Below are positions 21,958 through 33,274 of a DNA stretch of 64,000 nucleotides, one piece after another. Origin of the DNA: Pyrus communis. Its lineage: Eukaryota; Streptophyta; Magnoliopsida; Rosales; Rosaceae. Where the stretch lies: contig NC_084806.1 of the NCBI RefSeq assembly GCF_963583255.1, positions 17,774,317 through 17,838,316 on the forward strand. Direction: 5' to 3'. The position numbers were made by a program, and so were the translations under genes. The first letter of the stretch is position 1; each line of letters begins with the position of its first letter. The notes under the pieces were generated by a model. The model was given only the letters and a program-made list of their open reading frames with translations, was not told the origin of the DNA and made no database searches.

Positions 21958-21962
21958 TGCTT

Positions 21963-23530
21963 CTGAAACAAAATGGGTATAAATAAATTAATAGCTTTTC
22001 AAACAGGTAGGATATTACTAACAGTAACAATGGATATTACTAAGCAATAAAGCATTCAGCATTAGACAAGATAATACCAAGTTTTCGATGCGGTGCACTG
22101 AGTGCAAATCAATTGGTATACTTGTCAATATATAGGAACCATTTTGAGGATGGAAGCAGTTCAATACTTATTGTCTCCACCAAGCAGTTCAATACCATTT
22201 TGGGCACTTTGTCTTTGCCCTGTTTTCTAAACCCCACCCGCGCACCAGACTACCAAAGTGAATACTGAACATGGTGCTCTGTGCTTTTATTAACTTTTGG
22301 TGCTTCCTCCAACCAAAGTTTTAAAAGCAAAGTAAATGAATTAAATACATGTTAAATATTTTTAATTTTGATTTAAGACCAGTCAGTAGTACATTGTTCG
22401 TGTTCTGAGGTCAAACATTAAGCAGTTAGCATCAGCATGTTGAAATTGCATACTTAAAGTTTTTTCAAGGCACCAACTACTACTAACTTAAATGAATTTC
22501 AAGAACCATTTTATAAGCAATTCACAAGCAGTTCAAAGAAATGTAGCACCGAAATCTAACAAACTCTTATAAGGTATACCAGGACACGCATATATACAAG
22601 ATCAAATTTAGCTGCAGAGAACACTAGCAAAAAATACTCATCAAGCAATTTTCAAAATTTACCTACAGAGGTCATAAACAGCCAGCATCATCCTCTATAA
22701 AGTAACTATCCCCTTCCACACAAAATTTCCCACATAAAATTCTACCACTCCTTTATAGAAATTTACAAAGACAGTGGAAATATAAAACAATCCTTCAATT
22801 AATCAAGTATATAGACCACTTCCACCTACAAAACCATATAAAGTTCAAACTTTTAGGGGTGTGTTTTGGACATAATTGAGCAGGCATTTATAGACTGATT
22901 TGCCCAATGTCTTTTCGACGGTATTTGATTTGGAAAAGCACATATCTGTTTATTTCTAATATTTCAAACTACAGCAAGCTCATCAACAATTCTTCCCCAC
23001 ACTTAACCCATGTGTGCTTAAGGTCTCTCAAACCTAATCCCTATAAATATTATCTATGCCCAAAATTTTGAACCTAGTTTTGCCAACCCAGAAAGCAAAA
23101 GAATTTCTACACATCATTGAATTGAAACGAATTAACAATTATGCACATTGTGCAAGGATCATTAGATTACATTCAACAACACGAACTAAGCTTAATAGTT
23201 CACCAAAACCGTACCACCGAATGAAAAAGAAGAAACAAAAACATAAGATTTATGAAGATACAACATTAAACAAATAAAAAGAACAGAGATGTTCAGATGT
23301 AGAAACAAAATCGAACCTGAAGTGGAATCTGGAGAATGCAGAGATGTAGAGACGACCAGAGCAGAGATGACAAGATCAAGAATGATTCTGTCCAGGCGCC
23401 CACTGCAAGAGGGAGGAGAAAAGAGATGCTGAGAGAGGCTACCGGAAGAGCATACGGCGGGAGAGAGGGGCCAGGAAGAACAGGCGTCGGGTCGGGAGAG
23501 AGGGTTACGGGAGTGGGGAGATAGAAAGGA
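21963..23530 (-). other. Probable leader intron (21963-23316) and 5' UTR exon (23317-about 23530)
   Basis: The intron is bounded by GT (23316) and AG (21963) on the minus strand. The leader exon contains CTCTCTCCCGACCC and CATCTCTGCTCTGGTCG stretches of UTR type and ends CACTTCAG. Base composition of the exon (GC-rich) contrasts with the AT-rich intron. The plus-strand frame at 23336-23524 is the mirror of this UTR and is not a gene. Confidence 0.45.
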
Positions 23531-23713
23531 ATTAGGGCCGGCTTTTGTTTTGACCTTTGATCAGATCAGATGGTAAAATTGGAAAACATAAGGGGTTTTT
23601 TTGTCCCAAAAAATTCTAATAATATAATTGAAATAGAATTTAACGGTACAGATTTACTCTCATTTATCTTACGGTTGTTATTTAAGCAAAGTTTTTAATA
23701 GTTTTTTAATTAA

Positions 23714-24283
23714 TGTAGAAGTGTAAAAAATATAAAAAAAAAAATATAAACGCTCGTAATGACAAGCTTTACAACTTTCGTGAAGAGCTTAACTTCGAAA
23801 TTCGCCTTTATAATCACATAAATCATAGATCAAAATTTAACTGTTGATTGTTGTTTACATTTACACTTCATTTTTCTCATCAAATTTTGTTTTTTCAGAT
23901 TTTCTTTTTTGAAAACATGAGCTATTAGAGGATGCAAGAAGATGAACGGTTTGGATCGTTGATATTATGTTCAGAGTTTTACGGTTAGTGAAAATATTGC
24001 TTGATGTTTATAAAGTTTCTACAAACTATATGACATCGACTCATATTTTAGTTAATCGTAAATATAGAAACGTGATATCAAAGATCTGAACCGTTCATCT
24101 TCTTACATCTGCCAGATGATCATGATTTCAAAAAAGAAAATTTTAAAAATGAAATTCAGTAACAAAAATAAAGCGTAAATGACAATCGACGGTTAAATAT
24201 AAATTTAAGGTTTATGAATTAAAAGCTTGTCATTATGAGTTATTGTATATTTTTTTTTTTTTTACATTTTTTACACTTCTACA
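23714..24283. mobile_element. 570-bp foldback (Mutator-like) element
   Basis: The two halves are inverted copies almost to the centre. The left end TGTAGAAGTGTAAAAAAT pairs with the right end TTTTTTACACTTCTACA, then GTAATGACAAGCTTT pairs with AAAGCTTGTCATTAT, and GAAGATGAACGGTTTGGATC pairs with GATCTGAACCGTTCATCTTC. The loop is about 100 bp near 23980-24080. The flanks TTTAATTAA and ATAATTATT are similar but not an exact 9-bp duplication. It lies inside the hAT-like element. Confidence 0.85.
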
Positions 24284-24930
24284 ATAATTATTATTAATTT
24301 TATTAATTTTTCCCTTAAATAAAAAACAATATTCATGAGGGTTTGGAGAATTTTAAAAATCTAAACAATAATGTAAGTGTAACCATTATCTACTCGTAGA
24401 GGAATAATGATGAATCACAAGTGTTTATTTATTCTTTCACATTTTTCATACTTGTATGTATGTCTTCTTAGTTCTTACCTATACAAATACTATACTAGTT
24501 TATTTTAATTTTGGACAATAACATGTTAAGTAAAATTTATCGTAGTAATGATAATAAGGAACTCTCATAATAAAAATATATAGTGACCAAAACTTTTTTT
24601 TTAAAACTTATATAGAATAATAATATAAAACTATATACTATATACTTAATATAGAATATATTATATATATATATTAATATGGCTATTGTATTTTATAATT
24701 AATATTTAAGTAATTAAACTTTAAAATTATCAAAATAATTTTTTTTGTTAACGGGTCGAAACGGGTTACCCACGTGTTACCCGCGTGTATACCCGTTAAG
24801 AACCTGTTATTAACGGATCCTTACCATGTCACCCGATAATGACCTAATTAGTTATCGTGTTGACCGGAAACCCGTTATTTTCGTGTTGTGTCATTATGTC
24901 TTGTAAAAAACTGTCAGGTCTACTTTTGGG

Positions 24931-25454
24931 TCAAACTAAGTACACAAACAAAACATTAATTAAAACCCACTACTTTTGTAATATATTATTATTAAATATT
25001 GGGACATTTATGAGTGGACATGATGAAAAAACACATCTTACACATGTTGAATGCAATGCACACCTCAAGTAGGTTAAGACAAGACATGAGGGTTATATAC
25101 ACCACATCTACACTGCAACTACCTTGTTTTGTCAATTTCCTAACTAGTTTGCCAATCAATCCATGTAGAAACAAAGTATGGAAGGCAAAATTTGATATCC
25201 AATTTGCACTTTTTAGTTTGGGATTTCACTAATATGAGGATGATGCATTTTCCAAGATATGAAACCCTAAAATAATGGGGTAAGTCTCATCCCTTTTGGC
25301 GCCTAGTCTTAAACAGAATCCCAAGGCCAACATGCTAATGCCGATTGGATTTACACTAATGTAAGGAAATTTTTTGATTCCCGACGTGGTAAAATATTAG
25401 GTATGTTCCAATTTGTGTTTCAGTTCAATCGTTGAAATTTCACAAAATTTTCCT
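24931..25454. other. No gene recognised
   Basis: Short overlapping frames on both strands (24857-25232) carry no family motif. The region is unique-looking AT-rich DNA to the right of the hAT-like element. Confidence 0.5.
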
Positions 25455-25600
25455 AATGTGTGCATACGACATGCATACATTGTGCATATTGCTTACATAA
25501 GGTGTGGTTTTGATATGCATGGCATATTTTGTGCATATGGTATGCATAAAGTGTGCATAGGATGTGCATGTAATGTACATGATATGTGCATATAACAAGG
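25455..25600. repeat. TGCAT minisatellite array
   Basis: GTGTGCATACGACATGCATAC, then ATTGTGCATATTGC, TTGATATGCATGGCATATTT, TGTGCATATGGTATGCATA, GTGTGCATAGGATGTGCATG and further units recur at 9-13 bp spacing over 145 bp. The same motif type occurs in the other four arrays of this region. Confidence 0.8.
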
Positions 25601-25866
25601 ATACATAGTACGCGTGTTTATTATCATAGAATAGTTAGCAAATACATTGCACAACAATAAAATGTCATATAATCCCATTATGGTTGACGTGGTTCCTTTC
25701 ACTTTGTTAATTGACGAGAATCCTCGAAGCCCTTGTTGCGTTTCTCCTCCATTTTTGCCTTTCCTTCCCGGGAACGCTCATACGACTCAATATGGCCTCG
25801 ACACTTCTACCACAATTCAAAATTTAGAGATGTGATCCTTTCTCTAGATGTGTCACCCTTCGTTTT

Positions 25867-26091
25867 CTACTTACTTGCACAGTAGAGCGCTTCGTTGGCT
25901 TTACCATTGAGGTCCACAAACTTTTTTTCTACCTTCATTAGCTTGTGGTTCCAATACTCGGCAACACCCTTCTCATAGTCGAGTTTCCTGCGAACTTGAT
26001 CTATATTTTTCAGCGGCGTCTCTGAGTCCACATAACTAAATGATGACATAGGATATGCATTTAGTGACCCCGAAAGTGGAGGAGGTTCCAT
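25867..26091 (-). CDS. Hypothetical coiled-coil fragment
   Basis: The ATG at 26091 opens 74 codons. The sequence starts MEPPPLSGSLNAYPMSSFSY, and from about residue 25 it is helical and charged (KNIDQVRRKLDYEKGVAEYW, then KLMKVEKKFVDLNGKANEAL), ending at a stop at 25867. The codon pattern and charged heptads look like real coding DNA, but I do not recognise the family. It lies between minisatellite-bearing repeats, so it could be a captured exon. No splice sites were secured. Confidence 0.3.
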   Translation of the reverse strand: MEPPPLSGSLNAYPMSSFSYVDSETPLKNIDQVRRKLDYEKGVAEYWNHKLMKVEKKFVDLNGKANEALYCASK

Positions 26092-26749
26092 GTTGTATCA
26101 CTTGTGGAACTCGACGTTAAAGCCCTTAGTTTCATGTGGGAATTTGGACATCTTTGTGTTGTGAATTGTTTTGGCTATCTGAGAAGTGTAATTTTTGATG
26201 GGGTTAATGGTTATTGCAACTATGTGTGAGAATCATATTTATACACAAGTCTACCATGAGGAGGAGAAATCCGTTGGGTAAAAGAGGGATTGTGTTGAAG
26301 GTGTTTATGTGGTGAGGATGTGATGCATGTGACCTTCAAAAGTTGTAAGAATCCCCACCACTACCTTTTTGTCCCCCGACTTGAATGATGCTTCCAAAAT
26401 TTATTACTTCATTTCCAATATAAAGGTTAGTGTGCTATCAAATCTCACACCCCTACATCATACTATCGTCAATTCACTCATTTTAAATTAATAAAGCTGT
26501 AAAATTAAGGACGGGTTGTTACATGTGCATATCGTGTACAATTTCTTTCATATTGAACTAAAACTTGTAATTTGCAACATTTTCAAACAAATACCCATTC
26601 TAGATCAAATTCACAAACATTTGCAAGTTCATAACAAAACTAACAAATATTAAGCATTCTATAACAAACCCACAAAGCCAAATCCACCAACACAACTCCA
26701 TGAATCTTCAATACCCTAAACAAAAATTAAAACGCAATACTCTAATATT
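26092..26749. other. No gene recognised
   Basis: AT-rich sequence with no long frame. It may be the left part of the repeat copy that ends at 27370, but I cannot align it with the copy at 27829-29922. Confidence 0.4.
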
Positions 26750-27370
26750 GATACTCAAAAATTGAAACTCAGAATCTAAAATAACAAAACCTACAAACAC
26801 ATAAAGATTTCCAAAACACATTTTGAGCCCTCTTTTCCCTATCCCTCTTTTTTTCGACTTCCCATCTCTGCAAATCCAAAAAACCTAATTGAAAAAACAA
26901 GTAATTAGTTGTAGAAATATAGACCATGACCGAGTTAGAGAGAACGAGATGAAAGGAAGAGAAAGACGAGCTAGATGGTTGTGGAAATATGGCTGCCGAA
27001 GTTGCACTCGCCAGAAAATTGGAACTTTCCGACCAAAACAAAAAATCTGGCACAAAAGTCATATCTTTAAGGATCGAACACTAATGCAAACCAAAAACCT
27101 TCACTTTGAAGCTTCACTCTCGACTTCTCTCTCTTCGAAATCAGAGCTTAGAGATCTGAGCTCAACCTAGAAACCTAGGACTTACAGAGCTCTCTCAGCA
27201 CACCTCTCTTCCAAGACAAAAATGATGAAATGGGTTGAAGATTTTTAGTATTTATATGTGGGTATTTTAGTAATTTCAGTTTTGTGCATGGCGTGCATGG
27301 CTTATGCATGGCCGGTTTGTCTTATTTTTGTCCCAAGATTAAGAAAATGGCCTATTTTTGTCTTTTTCCG
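26750..27370. mobile_element. Right part of the minisatellite-bearing TIR family, copy 1
   Basis: It aligns over about 600 bp with 29310-29922: AAATAACAAAACC-ACAAAC, TTCCAAAACACATT, TGGAAATATGGCTGCCGAAG, GTCATATCTTTAAGGAT, TTTTTAGTATTTATATGTGG and the end CCAAGATTAAGAAAAT. The final TATTTTTGTCTTTTTCC matches the terminal repeat of the full copy. A left terminus for this copy was not found. A short TGCAT array lies at 27280-27330. It contains no coding sequence; frames at 26769-27170 are open on both strands by chance. Confidence 0.7.
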
Positions 27371-27828
27371 TAGATTATATTGGGCATGAAAGTTACAACG
27401 TCTGTCATTCATGGTCAAGGTTTGCTTGATCATCTAGCTAACTCCTATATTTCCAAATAGAAGCTGCCACTAGCACTCCAAAGTTGTCATCATGCGCTCA
27501 TGGTTTTTGAAATACAAGGGAGAAATTACACAGGAGCCCCAATAACAGTTCTCTTTAAATACTATTTCTAGACGAACTTGATTTATGTTATATATGGTCG
27601 GTGTACTCTACTCGTGTGGAGATCCATATGAACTTCGTGTGAATTAATAGCATGTCATAAAAAGTTTCAAAATCTATGTGGCATCCAAGAATTGAAACCT
27701 TCTTATTCGGAGATTATATATCATAAATAATTTAGGCGACATATTACTGACTTTATATTATGCTACTTCTGAATTTATAGTTGCTTACTGTCTAGTATAT
27801 TGAGTTATATGTTACCTTATAAAATTTT
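27371..27828. other. No gene recognised
   Basis: AT-rich spacer between two copies of the TIR family. No motif seen. Confidence 0.5.
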
Positions 27829-29922
27829 CAGAAATAGACAAAAATGACCCATTTTCTTAATCTTGGTACAACTATAGGATTTTTCGAATATGCACATGGC
27901 ATGCACAACAATCGGACAGAAATAAGATTTTTCCTACATCTTGAAATGATCAAATTGCCCTCGTATATAAATGGGTTATTTCCTCCCATTTTTTTATTTC
28001 TCCCTTTACTCTCTCTCTCTCTCTCTCTCTAAAATTAACATTTATTGGTTGTTCTTAGATTAGTGAAAGATAAGGAAAAACTCAGTTGAAAATTTTGTTT
28101 TATTTGGAGATTGTTCGTGTTTACTTATTGACGCTTTTGGGAAATGAACACATTTCTGTGCTGGCAGTTGCAGATTGCAAATTGGGGATTTCTTCCTTAA
28201 ATCACCATATTCTTCCCCAAATTTGAAATCTCATTCAAAACCCATATGGGTCAAATCCAATCTACAGTCCCAAAAAAATTCAAATGTCAAGGGAAATCCA
28301 TTATGAAAAACTAAAGACACCATTTTTTTTGCTGCAATCTCCGCTGATGAACGCCTTCTCCTTCTAAGTTCGAAGAAAATCCTAAATTTCTTATTTGTAT
28401 CAATACATGCAACGACATTGGTTTTGTTGTGGACGTGCATCGTGCAATTAATGGCGTTGGGGGATATGTGGGATCTAGATTATGGAAATTTCTTAAAGAT
28501 CTATAGTTTACAAATCTTTGACTTGAACCTAGATTCAAGAAATCCCATTAAAAATCATCTCTTTCCAGTGACATGCACACAATATGCTCACAACATGCTC
28601 ACATATCTGAACAACCCAAAAACCTAGACCTCACAACTCTCTTCAAAATAAAAAAAATGACATCATCACATGTGACATCACCACCATATACATTATATGC
28701 ACACTATATGCACATCATATGTACATTATATGCACATGATATGCATAGAACTGGAGATCGAGCAACGAGCTGCTTTTCGCATTAATAAGAAATATTAATG
28801 GCAACCTATTGGTATAATGGGTACAATTAAAACATAATTGTTACATATATAAGGTTACAGTGGCAGTTTGAAAAGTCTTGTTATGTATATCAATGACTGC
28901 CTAATTGTGCACATGGAAAACATGATACTAGCTCGTTGTTGTGATTTCATGGACATGATTGACCCTTAACATCCTCCAAGCTTTTTCTTAATTTTGATTT
29001 TTGCCAAGGCTAACTAGGTTGTGGTCATACTCGCTAAATTTCGGGGCCCAACATGTGTGCATTATAACTAGTGAACATTCTTGCTTCTCACCATATGCAC
29101 ACCATATGCACACCACATGCACAATACGGAAAAAAATTTCACAAATTTCTGCAATTGAACACTTGAAAACCAAAAATTGTTCCATCCCAATTTTGTAGCA
29201 CGTAAAAAAGTAAAGTTAATTCCAAAATTCATAGGCCTCAACATGAAATAGAAACACTAATTTAACTTCTAAGTATTAATTCATCTTACAATTAACCCAT
29301 TTATTTCATAAATCCTTGATGTAGAAACTTGGAACTAAAATAACAAAACCCACAAACAAATGAAAATTTCCAAAACACATTCTAAGCCTTCTCTTCTCTA
29401 TCCCTCTTTTCTTCGACTTCCTATCTCTACAAATCCAAAAAAACCAATTGAAAAAAACAAGTAATTAGATGCAGAAATAGAGACGATGATCGAGTTAGAG
29501 AGAGAAAGAGACGAGAGAGAGACGAACCAGATGGCTGTGGAAATATGGCTGCCGAAGTTTCACGCATCGGAAAAAATGGAACTTCACGACCAAAATGAAA
29601 AATTTGGTACAAAGGTCATATCTTTAAGGATTGAACAATGATGCAAACTAGAAACCCTCACTTCGAAGCTTCACTCTCGACTTCATTCCCTTCAAAATCT
29701 GAGATCTAAGCTCAACCCAAAAACTCAGAGCTCACAAAGTTCTCTTGACATCCTTCTCTTCCAAATGAGGAAAATGATGCAATGAGCTGAGAGTTTTTAG
29801 TATTTATATGTGGGTATTTTATTAATTTCCATTTTGTCCATAGTGGTCATGGCTTGTGCATGGGCGGTGTGTCCTATTTATGTCCCAAGATTAAGAAAAT
29901 AGGTCATTTTTGTCTATTTCCC
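27829..29922. mobile_element. 2.1-kb TIR element with internal TGCAT arrays, copy 2
   Basis: The left end GAAATAGACAAAAATGACC-CATTTTCTTAATCTTGG is the complement of the right end CCAAGATTAAGAAAAT-AGGTCATTTTTGTCTATTTC, an inverted repeat of about 36 bp with one or two mismatches. The flanks TAAAATTTT and TAAAAAATT are similar but not a clean duplication. There is no transposase. Inside are a CT microsatellite (28008-28030), TGCAT arrays (28686-28750 and 29090-29122) and the 600-bp right half shared with copy 1. The long terminal repeat and lack of coding suggest a non-autonomous Mutator-like element, which is an inference. Confidence 0.7.
28686..28750. repeat. TGCAC/TGCAT minisatellite array
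   Basis: CATTATATGCACACTATATG, then CACATCATATGTACATTATA, then TGCACATGATATGCATAG make six units at 10-12 bp spacing. A second, shorter array is at 29090-29122 (CCATATGCACACCATATG, then CACACCACATGCACAA). Confidence 0.8.
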
Positions 29923-31090
29923 TAAAAAATTTACCAGGATTATGGTAACCACACCGTTTTTGTCTCCCCCTACACAACCAATTGATCTTGTTGGTTGTTT
30001 TCATTTGATTTATTCAATTTAACGTCCAAAAATGAAAAGGTGCATAAAAGCAGAACAATGGCATGTGGTTTACATTTCCCTATATTAAAAATGGAATCAC
30101 GAGTTCAATATTTCAATTATGTCACTCATAGACTTAAAAGATAGGTAATTACTGAGAGGTTTGCACAACATTAGATATCTCAAATCAAACATTTTGCCAA
30201 ATATATTTTTATTCCTTATTTGGTAATACGTATATATATATGACTCCACATGGGCTTGCACGGCCAGTCCCAAGCCCAGATAAAGAAGAAGGGGGAAAAT
30301 GTTAGGTAGTTAATAGTCGGCACTCAATTCTTACATCGAATCTTTATGATACATGCCCCTCACGTATAACCCCATTTAGTGGTTCACATATGGAGATCCA
30401 CACATCGGCAATTGAAACTCAGAGGTCGGCTCTTATGGAGTCTAGACTTGTTTTCAGTCCTTTCAGGAAGTGCCTTTTAAGAACTTAGAGGCCGGCTCTA
30501 TGTTAAGAGTCCAAGCTTATTTCCATGCCCACACCCTCGTTACAAGCCTTTGGTTTGCATGGGCCCATAACCATAGTCTCTGATACCATATTGAATTTTT
30601 TTAGATTAATGGGCCAGGGGGGCCCACTCTAACGACACTGCTACTATTCCCAACTTTACCACCTGCCTAATCCATTAGGTGTGAGGTTTTACCAAAAAAA
30701 ACCTCCGTATTAGTTAGAGTAAGGTAATCATATTTCAAGCCATCCTTGTTGACCTCACCCATCGACGTGGGACTGCCAACCAAGTTATAATTCTGGGGTT
30801 TGATTAGTTATTGGAATTAGTGTCTTTCATGGTGTGCATTGTGCAATATTAGACTTAGAGAAGGAGAAATGGATAACAACATCATCTCAACCTGGCTATC
30901 TGCAAAATTTAAGCACAAGTTTACATTCTTCACATCTTTCTATGAAAATTTGTTGCATTTGTTTGAGAATTCAGAATTAAATTTTTTTTTTTCGATTTAA
31001 GTAAAATGCAGGAAGAAAGAACATGTAAAAAGAAGAAGAAAACGAAGTTGTGAAACAATTAGAAATGACTAGAGGGTAGCTGCTGCGGTG
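29923..31090. other. No gene; LTR-like or unclassified repeat at 30240-30800
   Basis: No coding frame is convincing. The stretch at 30290-30800 has features of LTR flanks seen in Rosaceae (AGAGGTCGGCTCT and AGAGGCCGGCTCT repeated, TGATACCATATTGAA, CATCGACGTGGGACTGCC), but I could not define ends. 3' of PLA2 a T-run lies near 30980. Confidence 0.35.
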
Positions 31091-32620
31091 TTAAGGCTTA
31101 TGGAGATATCTTCCAGCAACTAAAGCAGCCTCCATGACAAGGGTTATAACTTCCACAACATCCTCAACTTGGCATTTGTTCCCCTTAAACGTTTTCCCTC
31201 CCTTGTTTTTGAACTCTGCCATGCAATTTAGGAACGTTTGGCTGCACTCTGAGCTTAGATAGTCATCTACACCACAAACATAACAATATACCACCGTTTA
31301 AATTATACTGTTTTTAGTTCTTATTGCACTTACAAATCTAATCTGCCATATACAAGAAAGACTTCAATGAAACAGATCAGTTTCGTGACTTTTCGATCCA
31401 ATAATATAGGATCATGTTTATATATTTCTTCACATGACACTGTGACACTGTGTTAATGTGTTCTATATGAGGATCCTCTTCGGATCCTCTTTGTGAGGAT
31501 CCTCAAATCATGTTCGTTCATCATACATCGTGTAGTCAATTTTCGTCAGGTAATATTTATATTTAATTTTAAATAAAAGTATTTAAAAAGATTTCTGACC
31601 GCATGATATATGATGAACGGAGACAATTTAAGGATCCCATGATCCTCACAAATAGTCTCAGGAGAGGATCCTCAATCATGTGTTCTCGTTCTAAAAGACA
31701 GATGCTAGCGTTTGGTATAGATCTTGTACACAAGGAACTCCAAACAAACTTTTGGATTGTTTTGCAAAATACGAAACACTTAATTAAAACATTATCAACA
31801 TCAGAAACATCATCACCCCACCGACAATTGAAAAGGCTCATCAAAGTGTCTCTTACACGCATTTTATAACATAGATATGACTATTCCATGTAAATATCTT
31901 CTTTACCAACTCTTGTTTGTATTTTTATGCCACTATTTAAATAATTTGGAGTAGAATATATATATATATAGGTATTAAAATTTAGCCTCGGTCCAAAAAT
32001 ATTTCAACCCGAAATAAAAATGAAAAATAATAATGTGAGAGCAGCACAGTAAAGATAGTAAGGATTAAGAAATGAACATACTGTTTTTGGATTGAACGCA
32101 GTTATCATGCTTCATACAACATGCATCTAGGCCATCACAGGGTTGCTCCCCTGGGCATCCACTGTATAAAAGCCCACAATACTTCCCATATTTCAAAAAT
32201 GGAGGCACTGTCAAAATTAAATTTAAAAAAAAATGCAATTTAATTTCCTTATAATAGAACCAAAGAAGTGGGATATTTAATTTGATCAGCTCATTAACTA
32301 AACCAAAAATTTGCTTAAATTATATGTAGTACCTGTACAGAACTCTGACTCACATTCTCTGCTGCAATCTTTACTCTGCAAATTTTTAGAATTCATGGGA
32401 AGAGAGAACAAGTTATGATTTGAAAGCAACTGGGAACCCAAAAAATATTAAAAGTAATTAGATGATGAAAGAAAAAGATGGTAATTAAGGAGCGAACCAG
32501 AACAATGGAGGCATCTGTGGCTTGGACACCAATGTTAAGGGCATGCAAAGTAATGGAATTAAAATACAGGACAAGAAAAGAGAGGGCAAGAACAAACTTC
32601 AGTGACTGGTTAAAAACCAT
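31091..32620 (-). CDS. PLA2-ALPHA: Secretory phospholipase A2-alpha, four exons, apparently intact
   Basis: The enzyme hydrolyses the sn-2 ester of phospholipids, needs Ca2+ and enters the secretory pathway. Exons on the minus strand: 32620-32498 (123 nt), 32375-32333 (43), 32207-32082 (126), 31266-31091 (176); all introns are GT-AG (122, 125 and 815 bp). The 468 nt give 155 residues, the normal size for plant PLA2. Residues 2-27 form a signal peptide (VLALSFLVLYF). Exon 3 holds the Ca2+ loop YGKYCGLLYSGCPGE and the active site DACCMKHDNC with the His-Asp pair. The mature part has 12 Cys, as in the family. Exon 4 carries YLSSECSQTFLNCM and FKGNKCQVEDV, ending LVAGRYLHKP. Exon phases join without shifts. 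The start is the first ATG, next to the signal peptide. A Mutator-like MITE sits in intron 3. Confidence 0.93.
31465..31677. mobile_element. 213-bp Mutator-like MITE in PLA2 intron 3
   Basis: The arms are inverted repeats: ATATGAGGATCCTCTTCGG at the left, and the complement of the right end GAGAGGATCCTCAATC. Inner words TTTGTGAGGATC and GTTCATCATACATC also pair with the right arm. ATGTGTTCT flanks both sides exactly (31456-31464 and 31678-31686). A perfect 9-bp duplication points to the Mutator superfamily. Confidence 0.9.
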
Positions 32621-33274
32621 GGTTGGAAAAAGCACTTCAGCACAGAAAGCACTTAAGTTGGAGGCCTTTTTGTTTGGTCAACTTTGGAGGGCTTGGTTTT
32701 GCATAGAAAGTGAGAGGTGTGGAAATAATTAGCAGAAGGCAGAAGGTAGGCTGTTGTCTCTACTAGGAGGAGAGAAATGGGGAAGGAAGAAAAAGGTTGG
32801 CTGTCTTGTAATGACTCGTGATATGTTTTTGGAGTGTTGTTCACACCTCTCACCAAATTATACACATTTTATTCTTCTTTTACCCTTTTTTTTTGTTTTA
32901 AAACTATCTTAGCTAGATTATGTGGCATGTGGAATCTACGTATATGTCACGCGGATTATACAATGCCTAGTTAGTAATTAACACATTCCTTGTCACATAA
33001 TGCAGAGAAAAACTTTCACAAAATTGTCATAACAAACTATATGCATGACATTTCATAACTGGATTGGTTTAACACTTACCATTGTCGCCGACAAGAATAG
33101 TCTTATATAAAGTTAATTTCTAATGTGATTGACATAGGTAGTTTAAATATGACTCTTTTTTTTTTTTCAATAAGAATGGGGTTTTGTAGGAGTTGTTTGA
33201 TAATTTTTTTTTTCATTTTTTATAATTAAATTGAGAATTAGAAGCTACTATTTTGTATTTTTTAAATATTTTGC
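32621..33274 (-). promoter_or_regulatory. Upstream region of the PLA2-alpha gene
   Basis: On the minus strand the 250 bases before the ATG are C/T-rich (CTCCTCCTAGTAGAG, TTCTTCCTTCCCC), as in a plant leader. A T/A-rich stretch with AATAAAATGTGTATAATTT lies near 32850-32880. No single TATA box stands out. Beyond 32900 I see only AT-rich DNA. Confidence 0.35.

Larger units (their letters stand above)
21195..24922. mobile_element. 3.7-kb hAT-like element carrying a gene fragment
   Basis: The left end TAGACCTGCCA and the complement of the right end (TAGACCTGACA) form a short inverted repeat. The flanks CTTTTGGA (21187-21194) and CTTTTGGG (24923-24930) match at 7 of 8 bases, as expected for an old hAT target duplication. 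Both subterminal regions are rich in ACCCGTTA, AACGGGT and CGTGTTGTGTC words (21220-21360 and 24760-24900). No transposase frame is visible, so the element is non-autonomous. Inside are a minus-strand gene 5' end (21790-23530) and a nested foldback element (23714-24283). Confidence 0.75.

Noticed and set aside
23336..23524. Open frame rich in Arg and Gly on the plus strand
   Set aside because: It is the complement of a C/T-rich leader exon; no family motif, and the splice signals read on the other strand.
19605..29122. CRISPR-like spaced repeats
   Set aside because: Units are 9-13 bp with no constant spacer length, and the DNA is clearly plant nuclear; these are minisatellites.
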